A stretch of 64,000 nucleotides of DNA. Source: Mesonia phycicola (GTDB taxonomy: Bacteria; Bacteroidota; Bacteroidia; Flavobacteriales; Flavobacteriaceae). Position 1 is the first letter of the stretch; each line of letters opens with the position of its first letter. The stretch lies in NCBI RefSeq assembly GCF_900141885.1, contig NZ_FQYY01000001.1, positions 495,540 to 559,539 on the forward strand, written 5' to 3'. The notes under the pieces were generated by a model. The model worked only from the letters and a program-made list of their open reading frames with translations. It had not been told where the DNA came from and made no database searches. Shown here one piece after another: positions 1 to 9,692 of this stretch. The translations under genes were made by a program, and so were the position numbers.

Positions 1-909
1 AGCTAACATACAACGCGCGCTACCACCACCAAGAGTCTCAATAGTTTGTAAGCTACTACTTAAAATCTCGCAATGTTTTTCAATTTTAGCAACTTGGTCT
101 GCCGTTAAACTTTGGTGAGCACGCTCACTCATTACCAAATATTTTTTATTAAATGCACCTTGTACTTGTAACATATTACCCGCAAACTGATGCATTTGTT
201 CTTCAGAAATAGAAATTATTTCTTTTCCATCTTCTTTTAAACTACTAATTACTGCTTTGCGCTGTTTTTTATCATCTATCGTATCTAAACAAATAACTGC
301 AAACTCTTCTGCCAGACACATCATTACGTTGGTATGGTAAATAGCTTTGCGTTCTCCATTCACGGTTTGATTTGCATCAAAAACTACAGGCGTATATTCA
401 AAATCTTCACAAAATTCAATTAACAAACTCTCATCGGCACGAGCAGAAATTGCACAATATGCTTTTTCATTTACACGGTCTAACAATAAACTTCCTGTAC
501 CTTCTAAAAAAACATCTTCCTCTTCTGCAGCAGTATAATCAACTATATTATTTATTTTAAAACCTTCTTCTTCTAAACGCTGTAAAATATCTTCGCGACG
601 TTCTCTACGTCTATTTTCTGCAAACATTGGGTATAATGCAACATCTCCATTTTCATGAAAAGAGACCCAATTATTTGGGAAAATAGAATCTGGCGTATTA
701 TTTTCTGCAATATCATCTACCACCACCACATTTACTCCAACTTTGCGAAGTTTCGATACAAAATCATCAAACTCTTGCTGTGCTTTTTGTGTTATTTCAT
801 CAACTGCTCCATCTATATTTTTCTGAAAATAATTATTCACCGCCGTCTCTTCATTCATTCTGAAGGCAACAGGTCTAATCATTAAAATACTATCTGTAAT
901 CTGTTTCAT
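1..909 (-). CDS. ctlX: CtlX-type citrulline/arginine amidinohydrolase (3' end cut off)
   Basis: Reads on the minus strand from an ATG at 909 and is still open at the window edge, so 303 codons are visible and only the last few residues are missing. The start (MKQITDSILMIRP), the SIFPNNWVSFH block near residue 95 and the C-terminal GGGSARCMLA with Cys300 match the guanidino-group modifying (amidinotransferase) fold, in which that Cys is the nucleophile. Family knowledge: CtlX proteins are cytosolic hydrolases annotated for citrulline use; the exact substrate here is inferred. It lies 150 bases downstream of a second, different amidinohydrolase gene on the same strand, with a structured repeat between them. 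Confidence 0.85.
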   Translation of the reverse strand, partial: MKQITDSILMIRPVAFRMNEETAVNNYFQKNIDGAVDEITQKAQQEFDDFVSKLRKVGVNVVVVDDIAENNTPDSIFPNNWVSFHENGDVALYPMFAENRRRERREDILQRLEEEGFKINNIVDYTAAEEEDVFLEGTGSLLLDRVNEKAYCAISARADESLLIEFCEDFEYTPVVFDANQTVNGERKAIYHTNVMMCLAEEFAVICLDTIDDKKQRKAVISSLKEDGKEIISISEEQMHQFAGNMLQVQGAFNKKYLVMSERAHQSLTADQVAKIEKHCEILSSSLQTIETLGGGSARCMLA

Positions 910-957
910 TTTTCTTTTTTTGCATTCATTAATTTTACTGAAACAACTTTTATTTAT

Positions 958-1057
958 GGCGTTCGGGCTGGCTTTCGCTACTCGCTTATTTTGTTACCTT
1001 TTCGCTCCGCTCAAGAAAACAAAAAAGAGCTCAAACACACCGCTCAATCCTTAACGC
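958..1057 (-). repeat. Flavo-1-like structured repeat, diverged copy
   Basis: On the minus strand it opens with GCGTTAAGGATTGAGCGG, has a GAGCGGAGCGA loop in the middle and ends in AGCGAAAGCCAGCCCGAACGCC-like sequence, so GCGTT at one end can pair with AACGC at the other. The same frame is seen at 45834-45944 and 63561-63648. From memory it resembles the flavobacterial Flavo-1 RNA motif, which I could not check. It fills almost all of the space between the two amidinohydrolase genes and directly follows the stop codon at 1060. Confidence 0.55.
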
Positions 1058-1059
1058 AA

Positions 1060-1974
1060 TTATTCTCTTATTAAAGGTAAGGTAGAGCAGCGCAACAATC
1101 CTTCTTGCTTTGCAATTTCTGCGTAAGGCACTTCTTCAACCGTGATACCTTGTTCACGCAGCCAAGTATTTAATCTTGTAAAATTCTTTTCAGAAATAAC
1201 CACTTCTGGAGAAATAGAAAAAATATTGCTATTCATATGGTACATTTCTTCTGCTGTAATTTCAAATACATTTTCTTTTCCGAAGTAATTTACCAACCAC
1301 TCGTATTCTTCTTCTTCTAAAAATCCGTTTTTATGAATAATAGCTTTGTTTTTACCTACTGGTTGAAAACAACAGTCTAAATGTAATGCATTATTTTTGG
1401 CATCTGTATTAGATTTTCTAAGGTTAAACGATTTCACTGTCTTACCAGGAAATAATTCTTCTAATGCGCTTACTGCTTTGGTATTGGTTCTTGCCGTGAT
1501 AAAATCTGGGTAATCTTCTCCTCTATATGTACCTATAAAAATATAGTCGCCATGCGGCATTACATCGCCACCTTCTACGTGTGCTTCTTCTGGAAAACGC
1601 ACTACATTTTCTTTAGGTATTAAATCTATTATGTGCTGAATTGCTTCAATCTCACGCTCCCTATCTGGTAAGATATTCGCGATAACAAATTTATCTTCAA
1701 TTACAAAACCAATATCACGTGCAAAAATTTGGTTATAATTTTCTATTACTTTTGGGCGATAGACTTCAACATCATATTTTTTTAAAACCTCTTCTACCGC
1801 TTTAATTTCTTTTACCATATCCTGCTCTTCTGGATAGGTGCCAGCTTTTAAATGTTCTAAAGATTTAGGATCGTAAGTATCTTCTATAGTAGGTTTATTT
1901 CCTATATTTTTAGCAAGACCTAAAACTACAGCTTTAAGTTTATTGGTTTCGTTTGTAATCTTTAGTGAAAGCAT
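1060..1974 (-). CDS. Dimethylarginine dimethylaminohydrolase-like amidinohydrolase
   Basis: A 304-residue cytosolic hydrolase of the amidinotransferase fold (arginine deiminase/DDAH superfamily), which attacks guanidinium compounds such as arginine or methylarginine. Visible motifs: ARDIGF around residue 87, HVEGGD at 132-137 (active-site His and acid), HLDCCF at 198-203, and GLLRCSTLPL with the nucleophile Cys296 nine residues from the end. It is about as long as DDAH enzymes and lacks the helical insert of long arginine deiminases. It follows gltA with a terminator between, and precedes the CtlX-type gene on the same strand. The substrate is not decided by sequence alone. Confidence 0.85.
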   Translation of the reverse strand: MLSLKITNETNKLKAVVLGLAKNIGNKPTIEDTYDPKSLEHLKAGTYPEEQDMVKEIKAVEEVLKKYDVEVYRPKVIENYNQIFARDIGFVIEDKFVIANILPDREREIEAIQHIIDLIPKENVVRFPEEAHVEGGDVMPHGDYIFIGTYRGEDYPDFITARTNTKAVSALEELFPGKTVKSFNLRKSNTDAKNNALHLDCCFQPVGKNKAIIHKNGFLEEEEYEWLVNYFGKENVFEITAEEMYHMNSNIFSISPEVVISEKNFTRLNTWLREQGITVEEVPYAEIAKQEGLLRCSTLPLIRE

Positions 1975-1996
1975 TTTTACTTTTTTAGCAAATATA

Positions 1997-2026
1997 AAAA
2001 AAGCTTCATATTTCTATGAAGCTTTT
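1997..2026 (-). terminator. Rho-independent terminator after gltA
   Basis: Perfect 12-base arms (AAAAGCTTCATA / TATGAAGCTTTT) separated by 4 bases, starting 22 bases after the gltA stop, with a T-rich run on the minus strand. It separates gltA from the downstream hydrolase. Confidence 0.8.
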
Positions 2027-2047
2027 ACAAATATGATAATTTAAGAA

Positions 2048-3334
2048 TTATCTATTATTAATATCTTTAAACTCTCTTAGATTTTCTCCGATATAAACTT
2101 GACGTGGACGACCAATTGGTTCTTTTCTTTGTCTCATTTCTTTCCATTGTGCAATCCAACCTGGTAATCTACCTAAAGCAAACATTACAGTAAACATTTC
2201 TGTAGGTATACCTAAAGCTCTGTAGATAATTCCTGAGTAGAAATCTACGTTTGGATAAAGCTTTCTTTTTACGAAATAATCATCTTCTAAAGCTTCTTTT
2301 TCTAATCCTTTTGCAATATCTAATACTGGATCTTTAACACCTAAGTCACCTAGAACTTCGTCTGCAGATTTTTTGATGATTTTTGCACGTGGATCAAAGT
2401 TTTTATATACACGGTGACCAAAGCCCATTAATCTAAACGGATCTTCTTTATCTTTAGCTTTTGCCATGTATTTTTTAGTGTCTCCACCGTCTTCTTTAAT
2501 ACCTTCTAACATTTCTATTACCGCTTGGTTAGCCCCACCGTGAAGTGGCCCCCAAAGTGCAGAAATACCAGCTGAAATAGAAGCAAATAAACCAGCGTGA
2601 GAAGAACCTACAATTCTTACCGTAGATGTAGAACAGTTTTGCTCGTGATCTGCGTGAAGAATTAATAATTTATTCAAGGCTTCAGAAACTACTTTGCTTC
2701 CTTTATAATCTTCATTAGGTTTTTTAAACATCATTTTTAAGATGTTATCTACATAACTTAATGAGCTATCGCCGTAGTCTAATGGTTGACTATTTTTCTT
2801 TCTTAACGTCCAAGCTACTAACACAGGAAACTTAGCTAATAACTTTACTATTGCGCTATACATTTCTTCTTCAGACTCTACATTTACAGAGCTAGGGTTA
2901 AATGCAATTAATGCGCTGGTAAGCGAAGAAAGTACTCCCATTGGGTGAGCAGATTTAGGAAAACCATCTAAGATTTTCTTCATCTCTTCATCTACGTGAG
3001 ATTCTTCTTTTATATCTGCGTGAAATTTCTCTAATTCTTTTTCACTTGGTAATTCTCCAAAAATTAATAAATATGCTACTTCTAAAAAACTTGCTTTTTC
3101 TGCTAAATCTTCTATAGAATAACCTCTATACCTCAAGATACCTTCTTCACCATTTAAAAAAGTAATAGCACTTTCACAAGAACCTGTGTTTTTAAAACCA
3201 GGATCTAAAGTAATAAGTCCTCCTGTATCTCCTCTTAAAGATTTAATTTGAATCGCTTTTTCGCCTTCTGTACCTTCTGTAACCGGAAATTCGTATTTTT
3301 TTCCGTCAAGTTCTATCGTAGCTGTTTTTGACAT
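2048..3334 (-). CDS. gltA: Citrate synthase
   Basis: A 428-residue type II (hexameric, Gram-negative style) citrate synthase that condenses acetyl-CoA and oxaloacetate at the entry to the TCA cycle. The signature block LHADHEQNCSTSTVR holds one catalytic His, GPLHGGANQ holds the second, and GFGHRVYKNFDPRA holds the family signature with the oxaloacetate-binding His/Arg. The N-terminal beta domain (about residues 1-50, ending in DPGFKNTGSCESAITFLNGE-like sequence) fits type II enzymes. It stands between two terminators and is therefore likely transcribed alone. Confidence 0.97.
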   Translation of the reverse strand: MSKTATIELDGKKYEFPVTEGTEGEKAIQIKSLRGDTGGLITLDPGFKNTGSCESAITFLNGEEGILRYRGYSIEDLAEKASFLEVAYLLIFGELPSEKELEKFHADIKEESHVDEEMKKILDGFPKSAHPMGVLSSLTSALIAFNPSSVNVESEEEMYSAIVKLLAKFPVLVAWTLRKKNSQPLDYGDSSLSYVDNILKMMFKKPNEDYKGSKVVSEALNKLLILHADHEQNCSTSTVRIVGSSHAGLFASISAGISALWGPLHGGANQAVIEMLEGIKEDGGDTKKYMAKAKDKEDPFRLMGFGHRVYKNFDPRAKIIKKSADEVLGDLGVKDPVLDIAKGLEKEALEDDYFVKRKLYPNVDFYSGIIYRALGIPTEMFTVMFALGRLPGWIAQWKEMRQRKEPIGRPRQVYIGENLREFKDINNR

Positions 3335-3493
3335 ATTATTTATTATTGAATTTTATTTTAAAGTGTCGCTAATTTACAAAATTTAGTATTAAATAGACGT
3401 TAAGAATGCCTTATAATTTTAATCTCAACCATAGATTTTTATTATTCACGAAAAGGTTTTAGTGATAATGTGTTTTCTGAACTATTTGGGCAC

Positions 3494-3524
3494 AAAAAAA
3501 GTCCTGTTTTTCAACAGGACTTTT
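3494..3524 (-). terminator. Rho-independent terminator after eno
   Basis: Inverted repeat AAAAGTCCTGTT / AACAGGACTTTT starting 20 bases after the eno stop, followed by a run of seven T on the minus strand. Confidence 0.85.
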
Positions 3525-3543
3525 ACAACTTTACAAGATAAAA

Positions 3544-4854
<1,311 letters not shown>

Positions 4855-4954
4855 TTATTTGCAAGATACGAATTAATGTATTTTACAGCTTTAAATAATT
4901 ATCAAGAATTAAGAAATATGCATTTTTAATTGCTGCGAAAACGTTATTGTTAAC

Positions 4955-4983
4955 AAAAAACCCTTGAAAAATTCAAGGGTTTA
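4955..4983 (-). terminator. Rho-independent terminator after carA
   Basis: AAACCCTTGAA / TTCAAGGGTTT arms with a 3-base loop directly after carA, followed by TTTTTTG on the minus strand. Confidence 0.85.
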
Positions 4984-4996
4984 AAATTATAAGCTT

Positions 4997-6100
4997 TTAT
5001 TTTTTCATATTCTCAATGAACTGATCAAAAAGATAGTCAGCATCGTTTGGACCAGGACCTGCTTCTGGGTGATATTGTACAGAAAAAACATTTTTATTTT
5101 TCATTCTCAATCCAGCTACTGTATTGTCATTTAAATGCAAGTGAGTAATTTCTAATTCAGAATTTGCTTCTAGCTCTTCTTTGCTAACTGCAAAACCATG
5201 ATTTTGTGAAGTAATTTCACCTTTACCAGTAATTATATTTTTTACTGGGTGATTAATACCTCTGTGACCATGATGCATTTTGTAAGTAGAAATATTATTT
5301 GCTAAAGCAATTACTTGATGACCAAGACAAATACCAAATAACGGTAGATCTTTTGCGATTATACTTTTAGCAACCTCTATTGCATTACTTAAAGGAGATG
5401 GATCTCCAGGACCATTAGATAAGAAGTAACCATTAGGATTCCAAGATTCCATTTCTTCAAAAGTACTATCAAAAGGAAAAACTTTTATATAACAACCTCT
5501 TTTAGCTAGGTTTCTAAGTATATTTTTCTTGATACCAATATCTAATGCCGCTACTTTAAATTCTGCAGACTCATCACCTACAAAATATGCTTCTTTTGTA
5601 GAAACTTTAGAGGCTAACTCTAAACCTTCCATAGAAGGTGTATTTGCTAATTCTTTTTTAAGAGCATCTATCTCATCCACTCTAGTAGAAATTACAGCAT
5701 TCATAGCTCCATTATCTCTAATGTATGCTACAAGTGCACGGGTATCTACATCTGAAATTGCCAAAAGATTATTATTATTTAAAAACTCTTCTAAAGAAAG
5801 ATCAGATTTATCTCTAGAATAATTGTAGCTAAAATTTTTACAAATTAAACCTGCTATTTTGATATCTTCTGATTCTATTTCTTCAGAATAAGTACCATAA
5901 TTACCAATGTGTGCATTGGTAGTAATCATTAACTGACCAAAATAAGAAGGGTCTGTAAAAATCTCTTGGTAACCTGTCATTCCAGTGTTAAAACAAACTT
6001 CACCAAATGAAGTGCCTTCTTTCTCTCCTACAACCTTCCCGTGAAAAATTGTACCGTCTTCCAATAATAAAATTGCTTTTTTACGAACGTTATATTTCAT
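4997..6100 (-). CDS. carA: Carbamoyl-phosphate synthase small subunit
   Basis: A 367-residue glutamine amidotransferase subunit that takes ammonia from glutamine and passes it to CarB for carbamoyl phosphate, the entry point to pyrimidines and arginine. The N-terminal CPSase small-chain domain (about 10-140, with SFGEVCFNTGMTGYQEI) is followed by a class I amidotransferase domain with the nucleophile elbow FGICLGHQ (Cys258) and VQYHPEAGPGP (His344, Glu346). The partner carB is not in the window. It sits 90 bases after rplQ, an arrangement I recall as common in flavobacteria, but terminators on both sides separate it from the ribosomal cluster. Confidence 0.97.
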   Translation of the reverse strand: MKYNVRKKAILLLEDGTIFHGKVVGEKEGTSFGEVCFNTGMTGYQEIFTDPSYFGQLMITTNAHIGNYGTYSEEIESEDIKIAGLICKNFSYNYSRDKSDLSLEEFLNNNNLLAISDVDTRALVAYIRDNGAMNAVISTRVDEIDALKKELANTPSMEGLELASKVSTKEAYFVGDESAEFKVAALDIGIKKNILRNLAKRGCYIKVFPFDSTFEEMESWNPNGYFLSNGPGDPSPLSNAIEVAKSIIAKDLPLFGICLGHQVIALANNISTYKMHHGHRGINHPVKNIITGKGEITSQNHGFAVSKEELEANSELEITHLHLNDNTVAGLRMKNKNVFSVQYHPEAGPGPNDADYLFDQFIENMKK

Positions 6101-6128
6101 TATATAAGTAATAATTTAGGTTTAAGTT

Positions 6129-6164
6129 AAAAAAAAAGGATAAACCGCTAAAGTTTATCCTTTT
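6129..6164 (-). terminator. Terminator at the end of the ribosomal protein cluster
   Basis: AAAAGGATAAAC / GTTTATCCTTTT arms with a 7-base loop, followed by a run of about ten T on the minus strand, 27 bases past the rplQ stop. This marks the 3' end of the long minus-strand ribosomal transcript. Confidence 0.85.
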
Positions 6165-6190
6165 GAATTTATTGAATAAGAAAAATCATT

Positions 6191-6691
6191 TTATTCTTCT
6201 TCATTAGATGCTTTCTCATCAGCCTTAGGAGCAGTGTTTTCTGTAGCTGCAGTTTCTGTAGCTTTTCCCTTACCACCTCTTCTACTACGACGAGTAGTTT
6301 TCTTAGCTGAATCACCTTTAGGATTGTAAATTTCATTAAAATCTACTAACTCGATAAGTGCCATATCAGCGTTATCTCCAAGACGATTACCAAGTTTAAT
6401 AATTCTTGTGTATCCACCTGGACGATCACCAACCTTAGCAGCTACTTCTCTAAACAATTCTGTTACTGCATATTTATTACGAAGTTTAGAAAAAACTAAT
6501 CTTCTGTTATGCGTAGTATCTTCTTTAGATTTAGTTACTAATGGCTCAACAAATTGTTTTAAAGCTTTTGCTTTAGCAACAGTAGTGTTGATTCTTTTGT
6601 GTTCGATTAAAGAACAAGCCATATTCGCAAGCATTGCTTTACGGTGAGCTGTCTTTCTTCCTAAATGATTTATTTTTTTTCCGTGTCTCAT
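6191..6691 (-). CDS. rplQ: 50S ribosomal protein L17
   Basis: A 166-residue large-subunit protein near the peptide exit tunnel. The start [20 protein letters not shown] is the L17 signature. The conserved core ends near residue 120; the rest is a low-complexity tail rich in Lys, Arg, Ala and Glu, which makes it longer than the roughly 120-130 residues of most L17 proteins. Such tails are usual in Bacteroidota (family knowledge). Last gene of the cluster, 66 bases after rpoA. Confidence 0.97.
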   Translation of the reverse strand: MRHGKKINHLGRKTAHRKAMLANMACSLIEHKRINTTVAKAKALKQFVEPLVTKSKEDTTHNRRLVFSKLRNKYAVTELFREVAAKVGDRPGGYTRIIKLGNRLGDNADMALIELVDFNEIYNPKGDSAKKTTRRSRRGGKGKATETAATENTAPKADEKASNEEE

Positions 6692-6757
6692 GACATTTGT
6701 GGTTTAATCATCATCTTGCTACTAAACTCAAAAAATAGAGGAGCAAAATATGACGTA

Positions 6758-7750
6758 TTAATCTTTATCTAATTTATATTTTGATAGATCCATACCGAAA
6801 TTAAGACCTTTAACATTTACTAATTCTTCTAGTTCTGTTAAAGATTTTTTTCCGAAATTACGGAACTTCATCAAATCATTTTTATTGTAAGAAACTAAAT
6901 CTCCTAAAGTATCTACTTCTGCAGCTTTCAAACAGTTTAATGCTCTTACTGAAAGATCTAAATCTACTAATTTAGACTTCAATAATTGTCTCATGTGAAG
7001 AGATTCTTCATCATAAGTTTCTGTTTGAGCAATCTCGTCTGCCTCTAAAGTAATTCTCTCATCAGAGAATAACATAAAGTGGTGAATTAAGATTTTAGCA
7101 GCTTCAGTCAATGCATCTTTTGGATGAATTGAACCATCTGAAGAAATTTCAAAAACTAACTTTTCGTAATCAGTTTTTTGTTCTACACGATAGTTTTCTA
7201 TACTATACTTCACATTTTTAATTGGAGTATAAATAGAATCTGTAAAAATAGTACCTAAAGGCGCGTTAGCTTTTTTATTCTCTTCAGCAGGCACATAACC
7301 ACGACCTTTATCGATTGTTAATTCGATATTAAGATTAACACTATCTTCCATATTACAAATAACTAAATCTGGATTTAGTACTTGGAATCCTGAAATAAAT
7401 TTCTGAAAATCTCCTGCAGTCAACTGTTCTTTACCCGAAAATGAAATGGTTACTGTTTCGTTATCAATTTCTTCTATCTGTCTTTTAAAACGAACTTGTT
7501 TTAAATTTAAGATAATTTCAGTAACGTCTTCTACAACTCCAGCAATGGTAGAAAACTCATGATCTACACCTTCTATTCTCAATGAAGTTATTGCGAAACC
7601 TTCTAAAGATGACAATAGTACTCTTCTAAGAGCGTTACCTACTGTTAATCCATATCCTGGTTCTAAAGGGCGAAATTCAAACTTGCCCTCGAACTCAGTT
7701 GAGTCAATCATGATAACTTTATCGGGCTTCTGAAAATTTAGTATGGCCAT
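6758..7750 (-). CDS. rpoA: RNA polymerase alpha subunit
   Basis: A 330-residue subunit that dimerises to start RNA polymerase assembly and whose C-terminal domain contacts upstream DNA and activators. The N-terminal domain carries [20 protein letters not shown] (residues about 28-47); the C-terminal domain (about 255-320) has [18 protein letters not shown] and [13 protein letters not shown], the helix-hairpin-helix used for DNA contact. Full length. Placed between rpsD and rplQ as in the alpha operon of most bacteria. Confidence 0.98.
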   Translation of the reverse strand: MAILNFQKPDKVIMIDSTEFEGKFEFRPLEPGYGLTVGNALRRVLLSSLEGFAITSLRIEGVDHEFSTIAGVVEDVTEIILNLKQVRFKRQIEEIDNETVTISFSGKEQLTAGDFQKFISGFQVLNPDLVICNMEDSVNLNIELTIDKGRGYVPAEENKKANAPLGTIFTDSIYTPIKNVKYSIENYRVEQKTDYEKLVFEISSDGSIHPKDALTEAAKILIHHFMLFSDERITLEADEIAQTETYDEESLHMRQLLKSKLVDLDLSVRALNCLKAAEVDTLGDLVSYNKNDLMKFRNFGKKSLTELEELVNVKGLNFGMDLSKYKLDKD

Positions 7751-7774
7751 ATTATGAGTTCTGTCTGTTAAAAA

Positions 7775-8380
7775 TTATTTCGAGTACAACTCGACGATAA
7801 ATTGTTCGTTAATGTTTTCTGGAATTTGAAGTCTTGAAGGAACAGATACGTAAGTACCTTCCTTTTTCTCAGAGTTCCAAGTAATCCATTCGTAAACATT
7901 ACTACTATTCTCTAATGATGATTGAATAGCAGTTAAAGATTTTGACTTTTCTCTAACACCTACAACATCACCAGCTTTAAGTTGGTAAGATGGTATATTA
8001 ACTATTTCGCCATTTACTGTAATATGTCTATGAGAAACTAACTGTCTAGCTCCACTTCTTGATGGAGAAACCCCCATTCTGTAAACAACATTATCTAAAC
8101 GAGACTCACACAATTGAAGTAATACTTCACCAGTAATACCTTGTGCACTAGTTGCTTTTTTAAACATATTTCTAAACTGACGCTCTAATACACCATAAGT
8201 ATATTTAGCTTTTTGCTTCTCCATTAATTGGATAGCATATTCAGATTTTTTACCACGACGTCTATTGTTACCGTGTTGCCCTGGAGGGTAATTTCTTTTT
8301 TCGAAAGATTTATCATCTCCGAAAATAGCTTCACCAAATTTACGAGCTATTTTAGTCTTTGGACCAGTATATCTTGCCAT
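7775..8380 (-). CDS. rpsD: 30S ribosomal protein S4
   Basis: A 201-residue primary 16S rRNA binder that organises the 5' domain of the small subunit. The start [17 protein letters not shown] and the S4 RNA-binding module beginning [13 protein letters not shown] with [13 protein letters not shown] (about residues 90-155) are clear. In other bacteria S4 also represses its own operon; the 93-base spacer just upstream can fold and could serve that role here, which is inference. Confidence 0.98.
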   Translation of the reverse strand: MARYTGPKTKIARKFGEAIFGDDKSFEKRNYPPGQHGNNRRRGKKSEYAIQLMEKQKAKYTYGVLERQFRNMFKKATSAQGITGEVLLQLCESRLDNVVYRMGVSPSRSGARQLVSHRHITVNGEIVNIPSYQLKAGDVVGVREKSKSLTAIQSSLENSSNVYEWITWNSEKKEGTYVSVPSRLQIPENINEQFIVELYSK

Positions 8381-8473
8381 TTCTTAATTTTTAAAAAGAG
8401 TGATTATGAATTAAGGTCTTAATATTAATCCTTCGATAATCGTAATACTCTCTTTGTTTATACTATAATTTTA
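8381..8473 (-). promoter_or_regulatory. Foldable spacer before rpsD
   Basis: The longest gap between ribosomal genes from rpsM to rpsD. On the minus strand AAAGAGAGTATTA near its 5' end can pair imperfectly with TAATCACTCTTT near its 3' end, bringing the rpsD start next to a long stem. No -7 box is obvious, so a regulatory leader inside the transcript (for example an S4 target) is one reading; an unstructured spacer is the other. Confidence 0.3.
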
Positions 8474-8857
8474 TTAAACTCTACGTCTTTTTGGAGGACG
8501 ACAACCGTTGTGTGGTATTGGAGTAATATCAATAATTTCTGTAACTTCGATTCCTGCATTATGTACTGAACGTATTGCAGACTCTCTACCATTACCAGGT
8601 CCTTTAACATAAACCTTCACCTTTCTCAATCCTGCTTCATGAGCAACTTTACATGCATCTTCTGCAGCTAATTGAGCAGCGTAAGGAGTATTTTTCTTAG
8701 ATCCTCTAAATCCCATTTTACCGGCAGTAGACCAAGAAATCACATCTCCTTTTTTATTTGTTAAAGAAATATTGATGTTATTGAAAGATGCTGTGATATG
8801 CGCCTCACCAAATGACTCAACGATTACTTTACGTTTTTTAGTTGTTGACTTTGCCAT
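8474..8857 (-). CDS. rpsK: 30S ribosomal protein S11
   Basis: A 127-residue small-subunit platform protein that contacts the Shine-Dalgarno region and the E site. Signatures: [20 protein letters not shown] near residue 17, [15 protein letters not shown] and the C-terminal [11 protein letters not shown]. It follows rpsM by 9 bases in the standard alpha-operon order. Confidence 0.98.
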   Translation of the reverse strand: MAKSTTKKRKVIVESFGEAHITASFNNINISLTNKKGDVISWSTAGKMGFRGSKKNTPYAAQLAAEDACKVAHEAGLRKVKVYVKGPGNGRESAIRSVHNAGIEVTEIIDITPIPHNGCRPPKRRRV

Positions 8858-8866
8858 AACTACTTA

Positions 8867-9241
8867 TTATTTGGTTGCTTTTTTCTTATTAGCAACTGTT
8901 TTTCTCTTTCCTTTACGTGTTCTAGAGTTATTCTTAGTACGCTGACCTCTCAACGGAAGACTTACCCTATGACGAATACCACGGTAACACCCGATATCCA
9001 TTAAACGTTTAATACTAAGTTGAACTTCTGATCTTAGCTCACCTTCAATAGTATATTGCCCTACAGCTTCACGAATTTTTCCAATTTCTTCATCAGTCCA
9101 ATCTGAAACCTTAGTACTTTCATCTACTTTGGCAACTTCTAGAATCTTCTGAGCTCTACTTTTACCAATTCCGAAGATATAGGTTAAAGCTATAACTCCT
9201 CGCTTTTGTTTAGGTATATCTACCCCTGCAATTCTCGCCAT
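8867..9241 (-). CDS. rpsM: 30S ribosomal protein S13
   Basis: A 124-residue protein of the small-subunit head that contacts the P-site tRNA and the L5 bridge. It starts [19 protein letters not shown], has the helix-two-turn-helix with [14 protein letters not shown], and the basic tail [18 protein letters not shown]. Its start lies 2 bases after the rpmJ stop, so translation of the two is probably coupled. Confidence 0.98.
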   Translation of the reverse strand: MARIAGVDIPKQKRGVIALTYIFGIGKSRAQKILEVAKVDESTKVSDWTDEEIGKIREAVGQYTIEGELRSEVQLSIKRLMDIGCYRGIRHRVSLPLRGQRTKNNSRTRKGKRKTVANKKKATK

Positions 9242-9243
9242 AA

Positions 9244-9360
9244 TTAGCCTTGTCTTTGTTTAAATCTAGGATTCTTTTTATTAATAACGTAAAGGCGCCC
9301 TTTTCTGCGTACAATCTTACAGTCGGCACTTCTCTTTTTTATTGATGCTCTTACTTTCAT
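9244..9360 (-). CDS. rpmJ: 50S ribosomal protein L36, C-minus form
   Basis: A 38-residue gene read by hand: [20 protein letters not shown] at the start and NPRFKQRQG at the end. Zinc-binding L36 has three Cys and a His; only one Cys is left here, so this is the zinc-free form, which is usual for the phylum. It lies between infA and rpsM as in most bacteria. A 114-base gap upstream holds a -7 box and a hairpin, so it may head its own transcript. Confidence 0.95.
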   Translation of the reverse strand: MKVRASIKKRSADCKIVRRKGRLYVINKKNPRFKQRQG

Positions 9361-9376
9361 CTCTAATTATTTTTTC

Positions 9377-9437
9377 TGATAAGTGTAAAGTTTCTGTAAT
9401 ATAGAACTTTATCAAAATTTTTCAGACTGCAAAAGTA
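9377..9437 (-). promoter_or_regulatory. Internal promoter and leader hairpin before rpmJ
   Basis: On the minus strand TACTTTTG (9430-9437) matches the Bacteroidota -7 box TAnnTTTG; a matching TTTG -33 box is not evident. Downstream, 9377-9414 forms an inverted repeat with AAAGTTCT pairing to AGAAACTTT, flanked by TGATAA/TTATCA ends. The pair would give rpmJ-rpsM-rpsK-rpsD-rpoA-rplQ its own start and a structured 5' leader. Confidence 0.5.
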
Positions 9438-9474
9438 ATAAAAAATTTTGAATAATCTACACTTATTAGATTTA

Positions 9475-9690
9475 TTAGTATCTATAGGTTATTCTAGCCT
9501 TAGTTAAGTCATAAGGACTCATCTCTAACTTCACCTTATCTCCAGGTAAAAGTTTAATATAGTGCATTCTCATTTTACCAGAGATATGAGCGGTTACTAC
9601 ATGTCCATTCTCTAATTCCACTCTAAACATTGCGTTAGACAATGCCTCTATAATCGTTCCGTCTTGCTCTATTGCTGGTTGCTTTGCCAT
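9475..9690 (-). CDS. infA: Translation initiation factor IF-1
   Basis: A 71-residue single S1/OB-fold protein that binds the 30S A site during initiation with IF-2 and IF-3. It shows [40 protein letters not shown] and [19 protein letters not shown], all IF-1 landmarks. It starts 2 bases after the secY stop, so it is probably translated by coupling. Confidence 0.98.
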   Translation of the reverse strand: MAKQPAIEQDGTIIEALSNAMFRVELENGHVVTAHISGKMRMHYIKLLPGDKVKLEMSPYDLTKARITYRY

Positions 9691-9692
9691 AA

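Noticed and set aside
372..885. Two plus-strand frames of 62 and 76 residues
   Set aside because: Both are antisense to the CtlX-type gene and have low-complexity, AT-driven composition.
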